Shown: one piece after another, positions 46,501-57,304 of the stretch | Position numbering within the stretch: position 1 is the stretch's first letter | Layout: the number at the start of each line of letters is the position of its first letter | Assembly (NCBI RefSeq): GCF_963576675.1 | Contig: NC_088919.1 | Location: 43,670,501 to 43,734,500, forward strand | DNA: 64,000 nt | Direction: 5' to 3' | From: Euphorbia lathyris | Lineage: Eukaryota > Streptophyta > Magnoliopsida > Malpighiales > Euphorbiaceae | Notes under the pieces: generated by a model | What the model was told of the DNA's origin: nothing | Databases searched by the model: none | What the model saw: only the letters and a program-made list of their open reading frames with translations | Program-made: the position numbers and the translations under genes

Positions 46501-46882
46501 ACCTTTGCTAGATAGTTTGCCGCCTAAACGTACCTTTACTAGATTGACTACCTGTTTCCTGCTTCAACGCACCTTTAATAGATTGACTCCTAGTTTGCCG
46601 TCTCAACAAATTATTAGACGGAACAACATAACTAGAGAGCAAATCATTGTCAGCAGGAATGGTTGACATTGAAGGTCTTTTAGAAATGGAAGGTCTCTTA
46701 GAAGTCCTCTTAAATCTTCTAGATGTCTGTCTTTTTGCACTTATAGCTTCAACAAGAACAACACTCTTACCTTTTTTCTTATCTTTCATATCTTCATCAG
46801 AATAATATTCTTCAATAATTTCATTCAGCAAATTCTTATCAATCACATTACTTGGAAAAATCTCTTCTCCATTGCCTCCCAT
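43582..46882 (-). pseudogene. Ulp1/C48-like gene of copy B, 5' part
   Basis: ATG at 46882 opens MGGNGEEIFPSNV and a basic repeat-containing N-terminus. A one-base frame change near 46500 leads into the conserved region RIGFGGFLDLSL, GLKFVKEDFQAVYGLPCGGIEI and CAVNCCIRSTKNQ, typical of Ulp1 genes carried by Mutator-like elements. It ends at a GTAAGT donor (45694). Further exons: 45589-45284 (ISYFDRLQGANVVNPRDYPLI), about 45150-44600 (acidic), about 44455-44185 (LLLRQDIYSMVHMEETTCNVI), 44102-43929 (FYFVDPHY...IFLYPYN) and 43854-43732 with the catalytic His (GHSTLSVID) and Asp (YWLDPLRRR). The next short exon is split by the 19-kb retroelement. The frame slip and insertions make it a pseudogene. 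Confidence 0.7.
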
Positions 46883-47500
46883 TTTCTACAAAAAAACAGA
46901 ACATATACTCAAAATTTTAGAACAAACAAATGAAAATATATAACAAAACATAAAACAAATGCAATAACTCATCAACAAAACGTAAACTAATTTAACAAAG
47001 CAATAACTCATCAACAGAACATATCTTCAATATTTTATAACAAAAACCATATAAAATAATATCACAACAAACTTTCAAAGTTCAAACAAGCAAAACCCCC
47101 AAACAAACCAATATCTCATTAACAGAACAATTGTTCAAAATTTTAGAACAAACACATGCAAATATAGAACAAACATAGAACAAAAATAAAATGATTTTGA
47201 AACTCACTAAATTTCAAAATCAAACCACAACAAACTTACAGATTTCAAACAAATGAAAAACCTACAAATCAAAAAGCAACAAAAATAAGGTATCAAAACT
47301 TAAAAATAGAGAACAAACATAAAACAAAACAATATACCATTAACAAAACATACGTTCATAATTTTAGAACAACAAACACAAAATATAAAACAATAATAAA
47401 ACAACATAAAAACATTCTCAAACTCAATACATTTGAATACAAAAAAAATAGAAAAACATATAGAAACTGATTCACAAAGTTCAAACAAACGAAACCCTAG
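46883..47500 (-). other. leader of copy B, inner part
   Basis: AT-rich noncoding leader with degenerate GTTCTAAAAT repeats, homologous to 11220-11817 in inverted orientation. It is cut at 47500 by element C and continues at 57305. Confidence 0.7.
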
Positions 47501-47966
47501 TGATAACCCGCGAAGCCCAAAACGGGTTATATTCATTTCGCAAGCCCAGCCCATATTAAAGCCCCATGGGCTAAGATTGGACGGGACCCGAATGAAGGAA
47601 GCGGGCGCAGCGAGTAAACCGCCCCGAATTCCTAAACGGAGCGCCAAGACTCCCACTCAGAACCACGTTCGTTGCCATGAAAACCACGAAAGGGACAGGG
47701 CCTAAAAAGGGGTAACCGCCCTTAGAACGTGGCCCACTAAGGAGTAACCGCCCTCGGCGGTTACCCAAAAAACACCTATAAAAGGCCCTAAGAATAAGGG
47801 AGGAGGTACGTTCACATTTTTTCCCACAAAACTATTGCTAAATTATAGACTCATTCTGACAAAAACTGACTTGATCGTCGGAGAGTTTTCCCGGAGATCC
47901 TGTCTCCGGTTTTGTTTTGCAGGTAACTCCGGCAAAGGATATCAAAGCGGATCCAGCAAGTTATCA
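47501..47966 (+). repeat. element C 5' LTR
   Basis: TGATAACCCGCG...GTTATCA. The U3 ends with TATAAAA (47777-47783), preceded by a hairpin GTAACCGCC-CTC-GGCGGTTAC (47744-47764) and an upstream direct repeat of GGTAACCGCC (47711). Confidence 0.95.
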
Positions 47967-47985
47967 TTGGTGCGGTGAGCGTGGA
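47967..47985 (+). promoter_or_regulatory. element C candidate primer-binding site
   Basis: TTGGTGCGGTGAGCGTGG follows the LTR directly. By position it is the PBS; the tRNA is not identified. Confidence 0.55.
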
Positions 47986-48024
47986 CCTTTTTTACCAACA
48001 TTTGGTTAAAGGTACACGAAGAAC

Positions 48025-49860
48025 ATGTCAGAACCATCACGAACGACCGGTGTTACCACTAGATCAACCAGTATGAACTCCAGGGGACCACGGATTGCGA
48101 ATTCGCAACCTGCAAGTGCACAGCCTGTGGTGCCTAGCTCATCGGGTCCTTCGGGACAATTGAGTCCCTTATTGGAAGTCCAAGTGCAAGCTGAGATGGA
48201 AATGTCCAATAGTGATTTTGTGCAGATGGCAGGACAAGTCTTGGCTTCGAACATGAGCCAGGCGGCTGGAGATCGAATGATTAATTTACTAACGGCCCTC
48301 GCCGAACATAATACCACCGTGGCGGCTGCTCCTCAAGAACCTGTGGTTATCTCAACGCAATCACCGACTATTCCTGTCATACCCGTCCTTCCGCAGCCAT
48401 CTCAGGAGCCCAATCAAGTGGGCCAGAGTAGTCGCACAAACCCACACAGCCACCCGAGCAACTACTCGCACCCAGATCTCATTACGACGATACATCCGCC
48501 CTGGCAGCCATCCCAACCGTTGCCAGGAGTACAAAGCACTCTTCCGCAACAGCAAGTGGAACATTTTCCTCACAGACATTCAGAGTTGATGACTCCTGGG
48601 CGGGAGCACACATGGAACTTTGATCCTATAACGGGACGGCGGTTAGTCCCCCAACAGGCACACGTCTCAACACCGATGGGCGGGTGGATGCCACCCAGAA
48701 TTCACCAGCAGCGGATGGAAGAAGTCCGGCGAATACCCGATATTGACTTAGAAGATCAATTACGAAGCATGATGGAGCGAATGGGGTACTCGCCTAGGCC
48801 GAGAGCAGAGGTCCAGAGCGATTCACCTTTTGCCCCTTCGTTGCGGGAATTCATTCCAGATCACAGAATCAAAGCACCTGCCATACCAAAATACTATGGG
48901 GATCCAAATTCTGACCCTGAGGCTCATGTCAGGAACTACCGAGAGTTAATGGATGTTGCAGGGGCAAGCGAAAGCATAATTTGCAGGTTATTCTCGACAA
49001 CTTTGGGCGGTGCGGCATCTGATTGGTTTCGATCTTTACCGGCAGAATCTATTCACAATTGGCAACAATATAGTCGGGATTTCTGTGCGAAGTTCGTGGG
49101 TTGTAAAGCGGCAGATGTGACAGATAGGCGGCTGAAGGAAATCAAACAGAGAAACTATAATTCCCTAAGGAAATTTGTTGTCGCCTTTAACGATATCCTG
49201 GTGCGATTGCAGAACCCGGATATCGTGAGTATTCGCAACATCATGGCGGATGGAACCACAGATTGGAGCATGCGGGAAGAAATCATCCGTAACAAACCAC
49301 GCACTGTAGCCGAGCTCATGAAGATAGCAAAGGAATTCATGGAAGTGGATGATGTCAACAGGGAACATAGGGCCCAAACTCGGCGAGAAAGAGATACCGC
49401 AAGAACCACTTCGGACAGTCGGTGTCAGACCCAGTCCAAAAGTAATTTTGTTCAAAGAGGTGATCGTCCCTTTCAAGGTGGAGGACATCACACACCACTA
49501 AACACGACTCGACAAGAGGTGTTACTTTGGATCGAAAAGAGCCCCTTGAAGAAGGATGTGCGGTTCCCCGAGGTGAAAGGCCGAACCAGTTTGGGGCGCT
49601 ATCCCAGTAAGTATTGCAGGTTCCACAGGTTGAATGGCCATGACACAGATGATTGCTACGAACTGAAGAAGGAAATAGAAAAACTGATCGAGAGAGGCAA
49701 GCTGAGTCAATTTGTAAGAAAAGAAACAGCTGATGAGAAAACAACGCTCCCGCATGAGGGAGAAACACGGCCAGAAAAGAAGCAGAAGAAAGGGGTGATA
49801 AACGTGATAGCAGGCGGAATCTACGAGCCTCCAACAAAAAGAACTCACCGTGAACGGTGA
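48025..49860 (+). CDS. gag: element C gag
   Basis: 611 aa. A long Ser/Pro/Gln-rich N-terminus (1-250) precedes a Retrotrans_gag capsid domain (about 285-410: IPKYYGDPNSDPEAHVRNY, TTLGGAASDWFRSLP, NWQQYSRDFCAKFVG, RNYNSLRKFVVAFND). A CHHC knuckle CRFHRLNGHDTDDC follows at about 530-543, then ELKKEIEKLIERGKL, and a Lys-rich tail. Gag forms the virus-like particle and packages RNA. The start ATG (MSEPSRTTG) lies 58 bases after the LTR. The ORF stops with TGA at 49858-49860 in the same frame as pol, only 17 codons before the pol ATG. Confidence 0.93.
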   Translation: MSEPSRTTGVTTRSTSMNSRGPRIANSQPASAQPVVPSSSGPSGQLSPLLEVQVQAEMEMSNSDFVQMAGQVLASNMSQAAGDRMINLLTALAEHNTTVAAAPQEPVVISTQSPTIPVIPVLPQPSQEPNQVGQSSRTNPHSHPSNYSHPDLITTIHPPWQPSQPLPGVQSTLPQQQVEHFPHRHSELMTPGREHTWNFDPITGRRLVPQQAHVSTPMGGWMPPRIHQQRMEEVRRIPDIDLEDQLRSMMERMGYSPRPRAEVQSDSPFAPSLREFIPDHRIKAPAIPKYYGDPNSDPEAHVRNYRELMDVAGASESIICRLFSTTLGGAASDWFRSLPAESIHNWQQYSRDFCAKFVGCKAADVTDRRLKEIKQRNYNSLRKFVVAFNDILVRLQNPDIVSIRNIMADGTTDWSMREEIIRNKPRTVAELMKIAKEFMEVDDVNREHRAQTRRERDTARTTSDSRCQTQSKSNFVQRGDRPFQGGGHHTPLNTTRQEVLLWIEKSPLKKDVRFPEVKGRTSLGRYPSKYCRFHRLNGHDTDDCYELKKEIEKLIERGKLSQFVRKETADEKTTLPHEGETRPEKKQKKGVINVIAGGIYEPPTKRTHRER

Positions 49861-49911
49861 AAGAGCAACACACATAGGGGGGATGCCCTCAATTACTCCT
49901 TTGCGAGAATC

Positions 49912-52900
49912 ATGGAGCCACATGCGGATGCCCTGGTGATCACGATGGCCGTTGAAGGATGGGACGTCAAGCGGGTCCTTATCGACACAGGAAGTTCTTG
50001 CAACGTCATTACCCGGACATCATTCAACAAGTTGGGAATCAACGACGAGCGGGTGGAACACACCTTCATGGATGTAACTGGTTTTGGGGGTCAATCCTCC
50101 CAAACAAGTGGGCAGGTGGTGTTGGAGGCAGAAATGGGCGATAAGAATCTAAAATGGCGAGGTGATTTAGAATTCGCAATTGTTGATCTCCCACTGGCCT
50201 ACAACATAATTCTGGGACGGCCATTCCTATCGGAGACGGAGTCGCTCATCTTAATGAAGCATTTGACGTTACATTTGCCAACACACCAAGGGCGAGTCAT
50301 AGTTGAAGGTGATCAACTTGTATCTCAACAGGCCTATACATTATCACTTGAACCAAAACCGGAAGAGGGGGATAAAGTCGAAGAGAAGCTGTCGGCGGAA
50401 GCATTGGGAGAAACGGAACTATTCGCCATCTCGAATGACAAGAACGTGCGAATAGCGGCTGGACTCTTAGAAGAAACAAAGAAAGCCATTACCGAGGTAT
50501 TGACCCAATGTGAGTCGACATTTGCCGCCCCAAATGAAGTGCTAAAAGGAATAAGCCCAGGCGTAGTAACCCATCGGTTGAATGTAGACAAAGGGGCAAC
50601 CCCAGTGCGGCAAAAGAAGAGGGGACATGCTCCTGAGCGGCAACAGACGATTGAAAAAGCAGTGGCGGACTTGCTAAGGTCGGATGCGATTCGAGAAGTC
50701 ACCTATTCGGAATGGCTAGCCAATGTGGTGCTAGTCAAAAAGCCAAATAGAACGTACAGAATGTGCGTCGACTTCAAAGATCTGAACAAGGCATGTCCGA
50801 AGGATATGTATCCGCTTCCTAACATTGATATATTGGTAGATGGAACTGTAGGATATGAAGCCTTATCATTCACCGACGTGAAATCCAGTTACCATCAGAT
50901 ACCCATGGAGAAGGCGGATGAAATCAAAACATCGTTCATAACTCACCAGGCGACTTATTGCTTCAAGGTGATGCCCTTCGGATTGAAAAACGCGGGAGCA
51001 ACATACCAGAGGATGATGAATAAGATATTTTCAGACAAATCCGGCGAGAACTTCTCGATCTATGTTGATGACATGATCATCAAAAGCAAGAAAATGCAAG
51101 ACCACCCGCGGGATATCAAAGAAATCCTAGAAGTGTTGATCAAATATGGCCTCAAATTGAACCCAGAGAAATGCACATTCGGAGCAAGAGCGGGAAAGTT
51201 CCTGGGTTTCATTGTTAGCGGCAAAGGGGTTGAGGCGAATCCTGAGAAGGTTAAAGCAGTAATGGAGATGAAGACGCCAAGGAACATAAGGGAAGTACAG
51301 AGACTGAACGGGCGGTTGGTGGCATTAAGGCGATTCATATCATGCTCAGCTAGGCGATGTCTACCTTTCTACAATGCCATCAAAAAATCCAAGTCCTTTG
51401 AATGGACGCCGGATTGTCAAGAAGCATTTGAGGGGATAAAGCGATTACTATGTTATCCGCCCTTAATGAGCAGGCCGAAAGACGGAGAAGATTTGTTTCT
51501 TTATGTATCCGTCACCAGCATGGCGATATGCACTGTGATGGTGCGAGAAGAAAAAGGGCAACAATATCCAGTGTACTACGTGAGCAAAGTCCTGAAGGAT
51601 GCAGAACTCCGGTATTCGAAGTTGGACAAAATGGCCCTCGCAGTGATAACCACAGCGGCTAGATTGAAACCATACTTTCAGGCGCATACTATCATTGTGA
51701 GAACTGGCATCCCAATGCGAAAGGTACTGCAGAAACCTGACGCATCCGGCCGGTTGATGGAATGGTCAATTCGCCTGGGCGAATTCGATATCCGTTATGA
51801 AGGAAGACCAGCGCTAAAGAGCCAAGTGCTCGCCGACTTCGTGAACGAATTCACCTGGGATGATGATGAATGTCCAAAGGTACAAAAAGAAGAGTGGAGC
51901 ATGTACACAAATGGGGCCTTATCTGCAGACGGAGCTGGGCTAGGAGTTGTCATCAAGGGCCCGGAGGTTATTCGCCTGTGCTATGCAGCAAAATTAACTT
52001 TCAAAACTACCAATAATGCCGCAGAGTATGAAGCAATGATATGCGGATTGAAGTTGCTCAATGAACTCACCCCAGAAAGAGTGGTAATCTACAGCGATTC
52101 CAAACTCATGATAAACCAGATCACAAAAAATTATCTGGTGAAACAGGAGGAGCTCGTAAAATACCATCAGGTAGTCGGCCGATTGACACAAGAGTTAACA
52201 CACAAGGGAGTCGTTTGGGAGATGGTGCATGTTCCGCGAGGCCAAAATGCAAAAGCTGACGAATTGGCAAAGGCAGCGGCAAGTAGAGAACCATGGAGTC
52301 AAAAAGCATGCAGCTTGGAAATAAAATCGGCACCAGCATTCGAGGTTGATCAGATTATGATCATCGAGGAACTGGAAGACGATGAAGATTGGCGGAAGCC
52401 AATCCGTCAATATCTGGAGCAGGGAGATTTGCCGGTTGATAAGAGCTTGGCCAGAAAAATAATTGGGCAGTCGGGACGATACTCAATGCGGGATGGAACT
52501 TTGTATCGGAAATCGTACACATGTCCATGGTTGAAATGCGTTAGTCGCAATGAAGGAGACTATGTGTTGCGAGAACTACACGAAGGAATTTGTGGCGCGC
52601 ATGAAGCTTCAGCGGCATTGGCAAGAAAGGTCAAACTGCTGGGATACTACTGGCCCAAGGTGGTGGAAGATTCCCAGAAGATGGTTGCGGAATGTCACAA
52701 CTGTCAAATCCATGCGAATGAAAAGCATGTTCCCGGAGCTGAACAAATCACTATAATGACGGCGTGGCCATTCGCAACATGGGGAATTGATGTAGTGGGT
52801 CCATTCCCAGAAACAACAAAGAAAAGGAAGTATTTGATAGTCGCAGTGGACCACTTCAGCAAATGGGTAGAAGCGGAGGCAGTAACCGCACAAACACCTG

Positions 52901-53633
52901 AGCGAATGATCGAGTTCTTACGAGAGAACATTATCATGCGATTTGGGATCCCGCAGAAGCTTATAACCGACAATGGCACCCAGTTCAACTGTGCCAAGTT
53001 CAAAACATACTGCGAAAGCATGGGAATCAAGAATCATTTTTCTTCTGTAAACCATCCCCAATCAAATGGTATGATAGAAGTTACCAACAGGGCCATGGTT
53101 CAAGGCATCAAGAAGCGGCTAGGTGACAAAAAAAAACAGGTTGGGCGGATGAGATACCCCATATGTTGTGGGCATACAGAACCTCTGTAAAGGCAGCAAC
53201 AGGCGAAACACCTTTCTCGCTAGTTTATGGAGCCGAAGCAGTCCTACCTGTTGAAATCAAGTCGCCCACAGATCGGACAATTTATTATTGCGACACACAA
53301 AATCCTATCAACATCAGAGATGCTTTGGATTCTGTGGAGGAACGAAGAGAGAAAGCTTACATGCGAATGGCAATGTACCGCAATAGAATCAAGAAATACC
53401 ATGACAGAAGAATGCGAAAAGTAATAATCAACGAAAACGACTTGGTCTTGGAAAAAGCGGATAAAATACAATCCAGAGATGGCAAAGGCAAGCTGGGCGT
53501 CAACTGGATCGGACCATACAAAGTATCCAAGAAGCTGGGACCAGCCACTTTTGAAATAGAAGAAATGAGCGGAAAGAAGCTCCCGCGCACCTGGAATCTA
53601 GAGAATCTACGCCTATATAGAAAGGCCGAGTAG
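49912..53633 (+). CDS. pol: element C pol: protease, RT, RNase H, archaeal-type RNase H, integrase; one frameshift
   Basis: In frame with gag. Protease LIDTGSSCNV (residues 23-32) and ILGRPFL. RT with MCVDFKDLNKACPKD, PFGLKNAGATYQRM and YVDD (384-387). A gypsy RNase H remnant, then a second RNase H from about 660 (SMYTNGALSADGAGLG, NNAAEYEAM, YSDSKL, KADELAKAA) in which the first catalytic Asp position reads Asn. The integrase has HEGICGAH...CHNC, then WGIDVVGPFP, ITDNGTQFN and NGMIEVTNRA. A run of nine A at 53128-53136 shifts the frame; the rest (HMLWAYRTSVKAATG...GPYKVSKKLG) is open in frame 53163-53633. Except for this shift and the gag-pol TGA, the pol is complete. Confidence 0.92.
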
Positions 53634-53819
53634 TTCGAGGAAATGACGAGTACTCTTTTTCCTTTTATGAGTTTTTCCCACTGGGTTTTCTGATAAAAGG
53701 TTTTAATGAGGCTTCGATCCCGCACAATTGGTGTACATATGTAATAAACTTTTTCTCGTCATCAATAAAAGTTATTACATTCACTCAGTATGTTACAACA
53801 AAATGCGGATTCTTTACAA

Positions 53820-53985
53820 AAACACATAAATGTGTTGCCTCTTAAAGAAAGGCGGATGCATGATTACGCATCACTCGCAAAAAACCTTAGGGTTAAAATC
53901 AAAAACACATAAATGTGTTGCCTGTTAAAGAAAGGTGGATGCATGATTACGCATCACTCGCAAAACCTTATGATCAAAACTTATG
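53820..53985 (+). repeat. two-unit tandem repeat (about 84 bp) downstream of element C pol
   Basis: Both units contain ACACATAAATGTGTTGCC, AAAGAAAGG(C/T)GGATGC and ATTACGCATCACTCGCAAAA. They lie in the tail-to-tail spacer between pol and the antisense gene. Confidence 0.88.
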
Positions 53986-54243
53986 ACTATTTTCGAAAGA
54001 AGAATTATAAGTTAAGGCATAAAATTAAGCGAATAAACGAGTAATCAAAATTGCAAAAAGGGTCTGGCCACCCTAGCTATGAAGAAACACAAATATGGAG
54101 TCGGCAAAAAGACAAAGGGCACATATAAAGGGCAAAAAAGTGACAATCACACACATATGAAAAGCAACAACCGAAAGAAAATATATATATCAGAACGGTT
54201 TGTTACATGGTTTTTACATACAAAAGTCCAAATATAAGTTAAG

Positions 54244-56573
54244 CTATGCTACAGCCTCCTCTCCTTCGCCCCTAATGCCCTCCTGGACTGCGGCGACTCC
54301 CTCATCTCCTCCGATAGGAGGATCTACTTCAAGCGAATCCTCAACCCTTGAATCGGTAACCGCTTCAGTAACCTCTTCGGCGAGAGGTACCTCTTGCACA
54401 GGCTGAGAAACGGCTTGGGGTGCCTCTCCTTCCGCGGGCTGAATAGGGATCTCGCAGCCAATCGGAGGATCCTGAAGACTCTTCCAATCTAAGAAGAGTA
54501 CCTCATCCATATCAGCATCCCCGGCTTCCAGCTTATCCCACTCCCCAGTTAAATCCTTTTCAGGGATGGGAACTTTGGGGCGGTTAAGTACTAGACCCTG
54601 ATGCCCGTGCTCATCAGCCGCATGAATCCGCTCCCCATACCAGTAGATGCGGGCGCCATCTTCAGCCAAAAGCTCCTCAACCCTCTTCTTTTGGGCCTCC
54701 TTGAAAGCAGCTAGGTCGTCGAGGGCTTTTTGCAGTTCATCGGACTTGGCCTGAAGGGATTTAAGGGCCTCCTCCTTCTCGCCCACGGCCTTCTGACAGG
54801 TGCCCTCTAGGACCTTCACCTTCCCTTGGACATCATCATAAAGCGACTTCTGAGTCGCCAATTCCGTACCAAGACTTTCCAACTCCTTGGCTCGCTCTGC
54901 ATCCCTTCGGAGAATGCCCTCAGCGAAATTGATAATCTGCATATAACACGTCTCACAAATAAAAATGGGCGAATAGAAATATGCGGTTACAATGAACACA
55001 AGATATTTGAAAGCGAAAGGACAAAGCAATAATATACTTCTACAGAACGCTTCTCGATCCCTTCCACAGCAGTAGGGAGCGATACTTGCTCGCGCACACG
55101 GGAGGCAGAGGGAAGTCGCCCGAGGACATTGCATATGGAAGATACAATATCCTTGCAAGAGAAATTCACGGCCAGGCCGAAAGTCCTAGTCCACCATCCG
55201 CTAATATCGGGGATTGGCTGCAAAAGCATAAAGAAAAATATCAAGAGAATAGCAGATAGCTCATGAGGAAAAAGTAGCAATACGAGAGGGAGTAGATCAA
55301 GATACCTCGTGAATGGGGGTACTGCTCTTTCCTTTAGATGAGGCGGATACAGGTGCGCCGCCAACAGTAAGGGACACAGAAGTGTTCTTCTTTTTAGAAC
55401 GAGAAGACTCTGTATCCGCACTTATCTTCCGCTTCCTGGTTAAAGGAAGATCCTCAGAGGCAGAAGCGGGACCTTGTGAAGCGGAAGCCCTAACCGGGGA
55501 ATCCGCCCCAATAGAAGGAATCGTCCCTCTAGAAGGATCCGCCCCTACAATGGAAGCGGTTTCCGTCATCCGCTTCTTTCTTCTCGCCAGGGCTTTGGCC
55601 TCCCGATCTGCAGCGATTTGAGATAAAGGATCACCCCTGCAAAGGGTTAAAAGAAACCATCAACTTGGAAATAAAAAGTACCTTGCACAAAAACGCGATA
55701 AGGAATATAGACAACACGATCCCCCTCGCGGTATGCAATCGCTACTTGGCTCCTTAGCATATGAAAGGCCTGATCGTATGTCCATACAAAAGGTGGAGTG
55801 CTCTTCAGGAACTTGATAACGGCGGATTCTTCCTGGCTGGGATACCCAAAGTTCAAACTCTTTACGTTGGGTCGGCTCTAGCAACGAAGGAAGTTCAGGT
55901 TCTCCTCATTAAACTTGATGAAAAAGTAAGATCGATCCCACTCGCGGATCTTGTTCAGCTTCTCGTCAAAACCATAGTATCCGCTCTGGCGGATGAAAGT
56001 GAAATACCCCGCCGAGCTTTTGAAATGGTGGAGCTTGGAGAAGATTTTGGGCGAAAAGGGAACCTCCAAACAATCCGCCAAGAATTTGTCTAGAGTCAAA
56101 TCGGCCCAGCCGTTAGGATGCAATTGCCCGGGCGCGATTCCGTAACCGCCTAGGACAAAAGCAATCTCATCCGCCAGCGGATAAGTGAAGCCGCAGATAA
56201 TCTGGGCCACGAAAATAGTGAAGTACCCCTTTGGGTAATCGCCTGGTCCCCTATCCTCCCCAGGAATGATAATCTCGAGACCTCGGAGCCAGGGATAATG
56301 CTCCCGCAAATCATCGATTGTCTCTTGACAAACCAGACTTCCCGACCTGTCCTTCTTTGGTAACAAACGAGGGGTTGGGACAGGTGGCGGAATCAACTTT
56401 TTGGGGTCAAAACCTAAACCCTCGTCGGTTGTATTCGCCAGATGAAGGAAGTCGGCGGGATGAGAATTACACCCAGGAGAGCTGGTCGAAGCTTCCTCAA
56501 CCATCTCTTCGACCTCGTTAGAGACCTCGCGGACATAATCGTCGTCAAACGACGCGAAGTCGAGGTCTGACAT
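54244..56573 (-). CDS. four-exon antisense gene of element C ('putative gypsy type transposon' family), one in-frame TAG
   Basis: Minus-strand exons read as 56573-55682, 55607-55306, 55217-55038 and 54936-54244, with GT-AG introns of 74, 88 and 101 bases; the sum is 2067 nt, 688 codons. Exon 1 carries the core YPLADEIAFVLGGYGIAPGQL-HPNGW, FSKLHHFKSSAGYFTFI and SYFFIKF, which I recognise as the plant 'putative gypsy type transposon' domain. Exon 2 is basic and Ser-rich with a likely nuclear signal (RKRK, SRSKKK). Exon 4 is a coiled coil (ERAKELESLGTELATQK...SDELQKALDDL) with an acidic tail. An in-frame TAG at 55880-55878 interrupts exon 1, after which the frame stays open. It starts 265 bp from the 3' LTR and ends 610 bp from pol. 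Function unknown. Confidence 0.75.
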
Positions 56574-56821
56574 GATCGATAAAAGGAAAACAGAAGCAAA
56601 AAGCTGAACAAGGAACAAATGTGAAAAGAAAAACTTACATAAAAAAGACAACACAGTGAAGTGATGGGATTAAGAGGTCAACGCCGGAAAAGAAGTAACA
56701 GAATTAAAAGGTCGACGCCGGAGAAAACGAAAGAGGGGAAATGTACAAGTTCAAAACTTTGAAATAATCGGACAAAGACGAAGCGTCCCCTATAAAAAGA
56801 TCCTAAAAGGGCTCTTACTAG

Positions 56822-56838
56822 ACCAAGGGGGAGGCATG
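56822..56838 (+). promoter_or_regulatory. element C polypurine tract
   Basis: ACCAAGGGGGAGGCA lies directly before the 3' LTR. Confidence 0.8.
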
Positions 56839-57304
56839 TGATAACCCGCGAAGCCCAAAACGGGTTATATTCATTTCGCAAGCCCAGCCCATATTAAAGC
56901 TCCATGGGCTAAGATTGGACGGGACCCGAATGAAGGAAGCGGGCGCAGCGAGTAAACCGCCCCGAATTCCTAAACGGAGCGCCAAGACTCCCACTCAGAA
57001 CCACGTTCGTTGCCATGAAAACCACGAAAGGGACAGGGCCTAAAAAGGGGTAACCGCCCTCAGAACGTGGCCCACTAAGGAGTAACCGCCCTCGGCGGTT
57101 ACCCAAAAAACACCTATAAAAGGCCCTAAGAATAAGGGAGGAGGTACGTTCACATTTTTTCCCACAAAACTATTGCTAAATTATAGACTCATTCTGATAA
57201 AAACTGACTTGATCGTCGGAGAGTTTTCCCGGAGATCCTGTCTCCGGTTTTGTTTTGCAGGTAACTCCGGCAAAGGATATCAAAGCGGATCCAGCAAGTT
57301 ATCA
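56839..57304 (+). repeat. element C 3' LTR
   Basis: 466 bp, identical to the 5' LTR except for three C/T differences, and followed by the TSD CCTAG. Confidence 0.95.

Larger units (their letters stand above)
47501..57304 (+). mobile_element. element C: young Tat-lineage Ty3/gypsy retrotransposon, TSD CCTAG
   Basis: Two 466-bp LTRs (47501-47966 and 56839-57304) differ at only three visible positions, all C/T transitions. TSD is CCTAG (47496-47500 and 57305-57309). Plus-strand gag and pol are nearly intact. A four-exon gene lies on the minus strand between pol and the 3' LTR. It is inserted in the leader of copy B. Confidence 0.95.

Noticed and set aside
47433..47768. Short ORFs on both strands in the element C LTRs, duplicated near 56909-57106
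   Set aside because: Identical ORFs occur in both LTRs, overlap the promoter and hairpin, and carry no domain.
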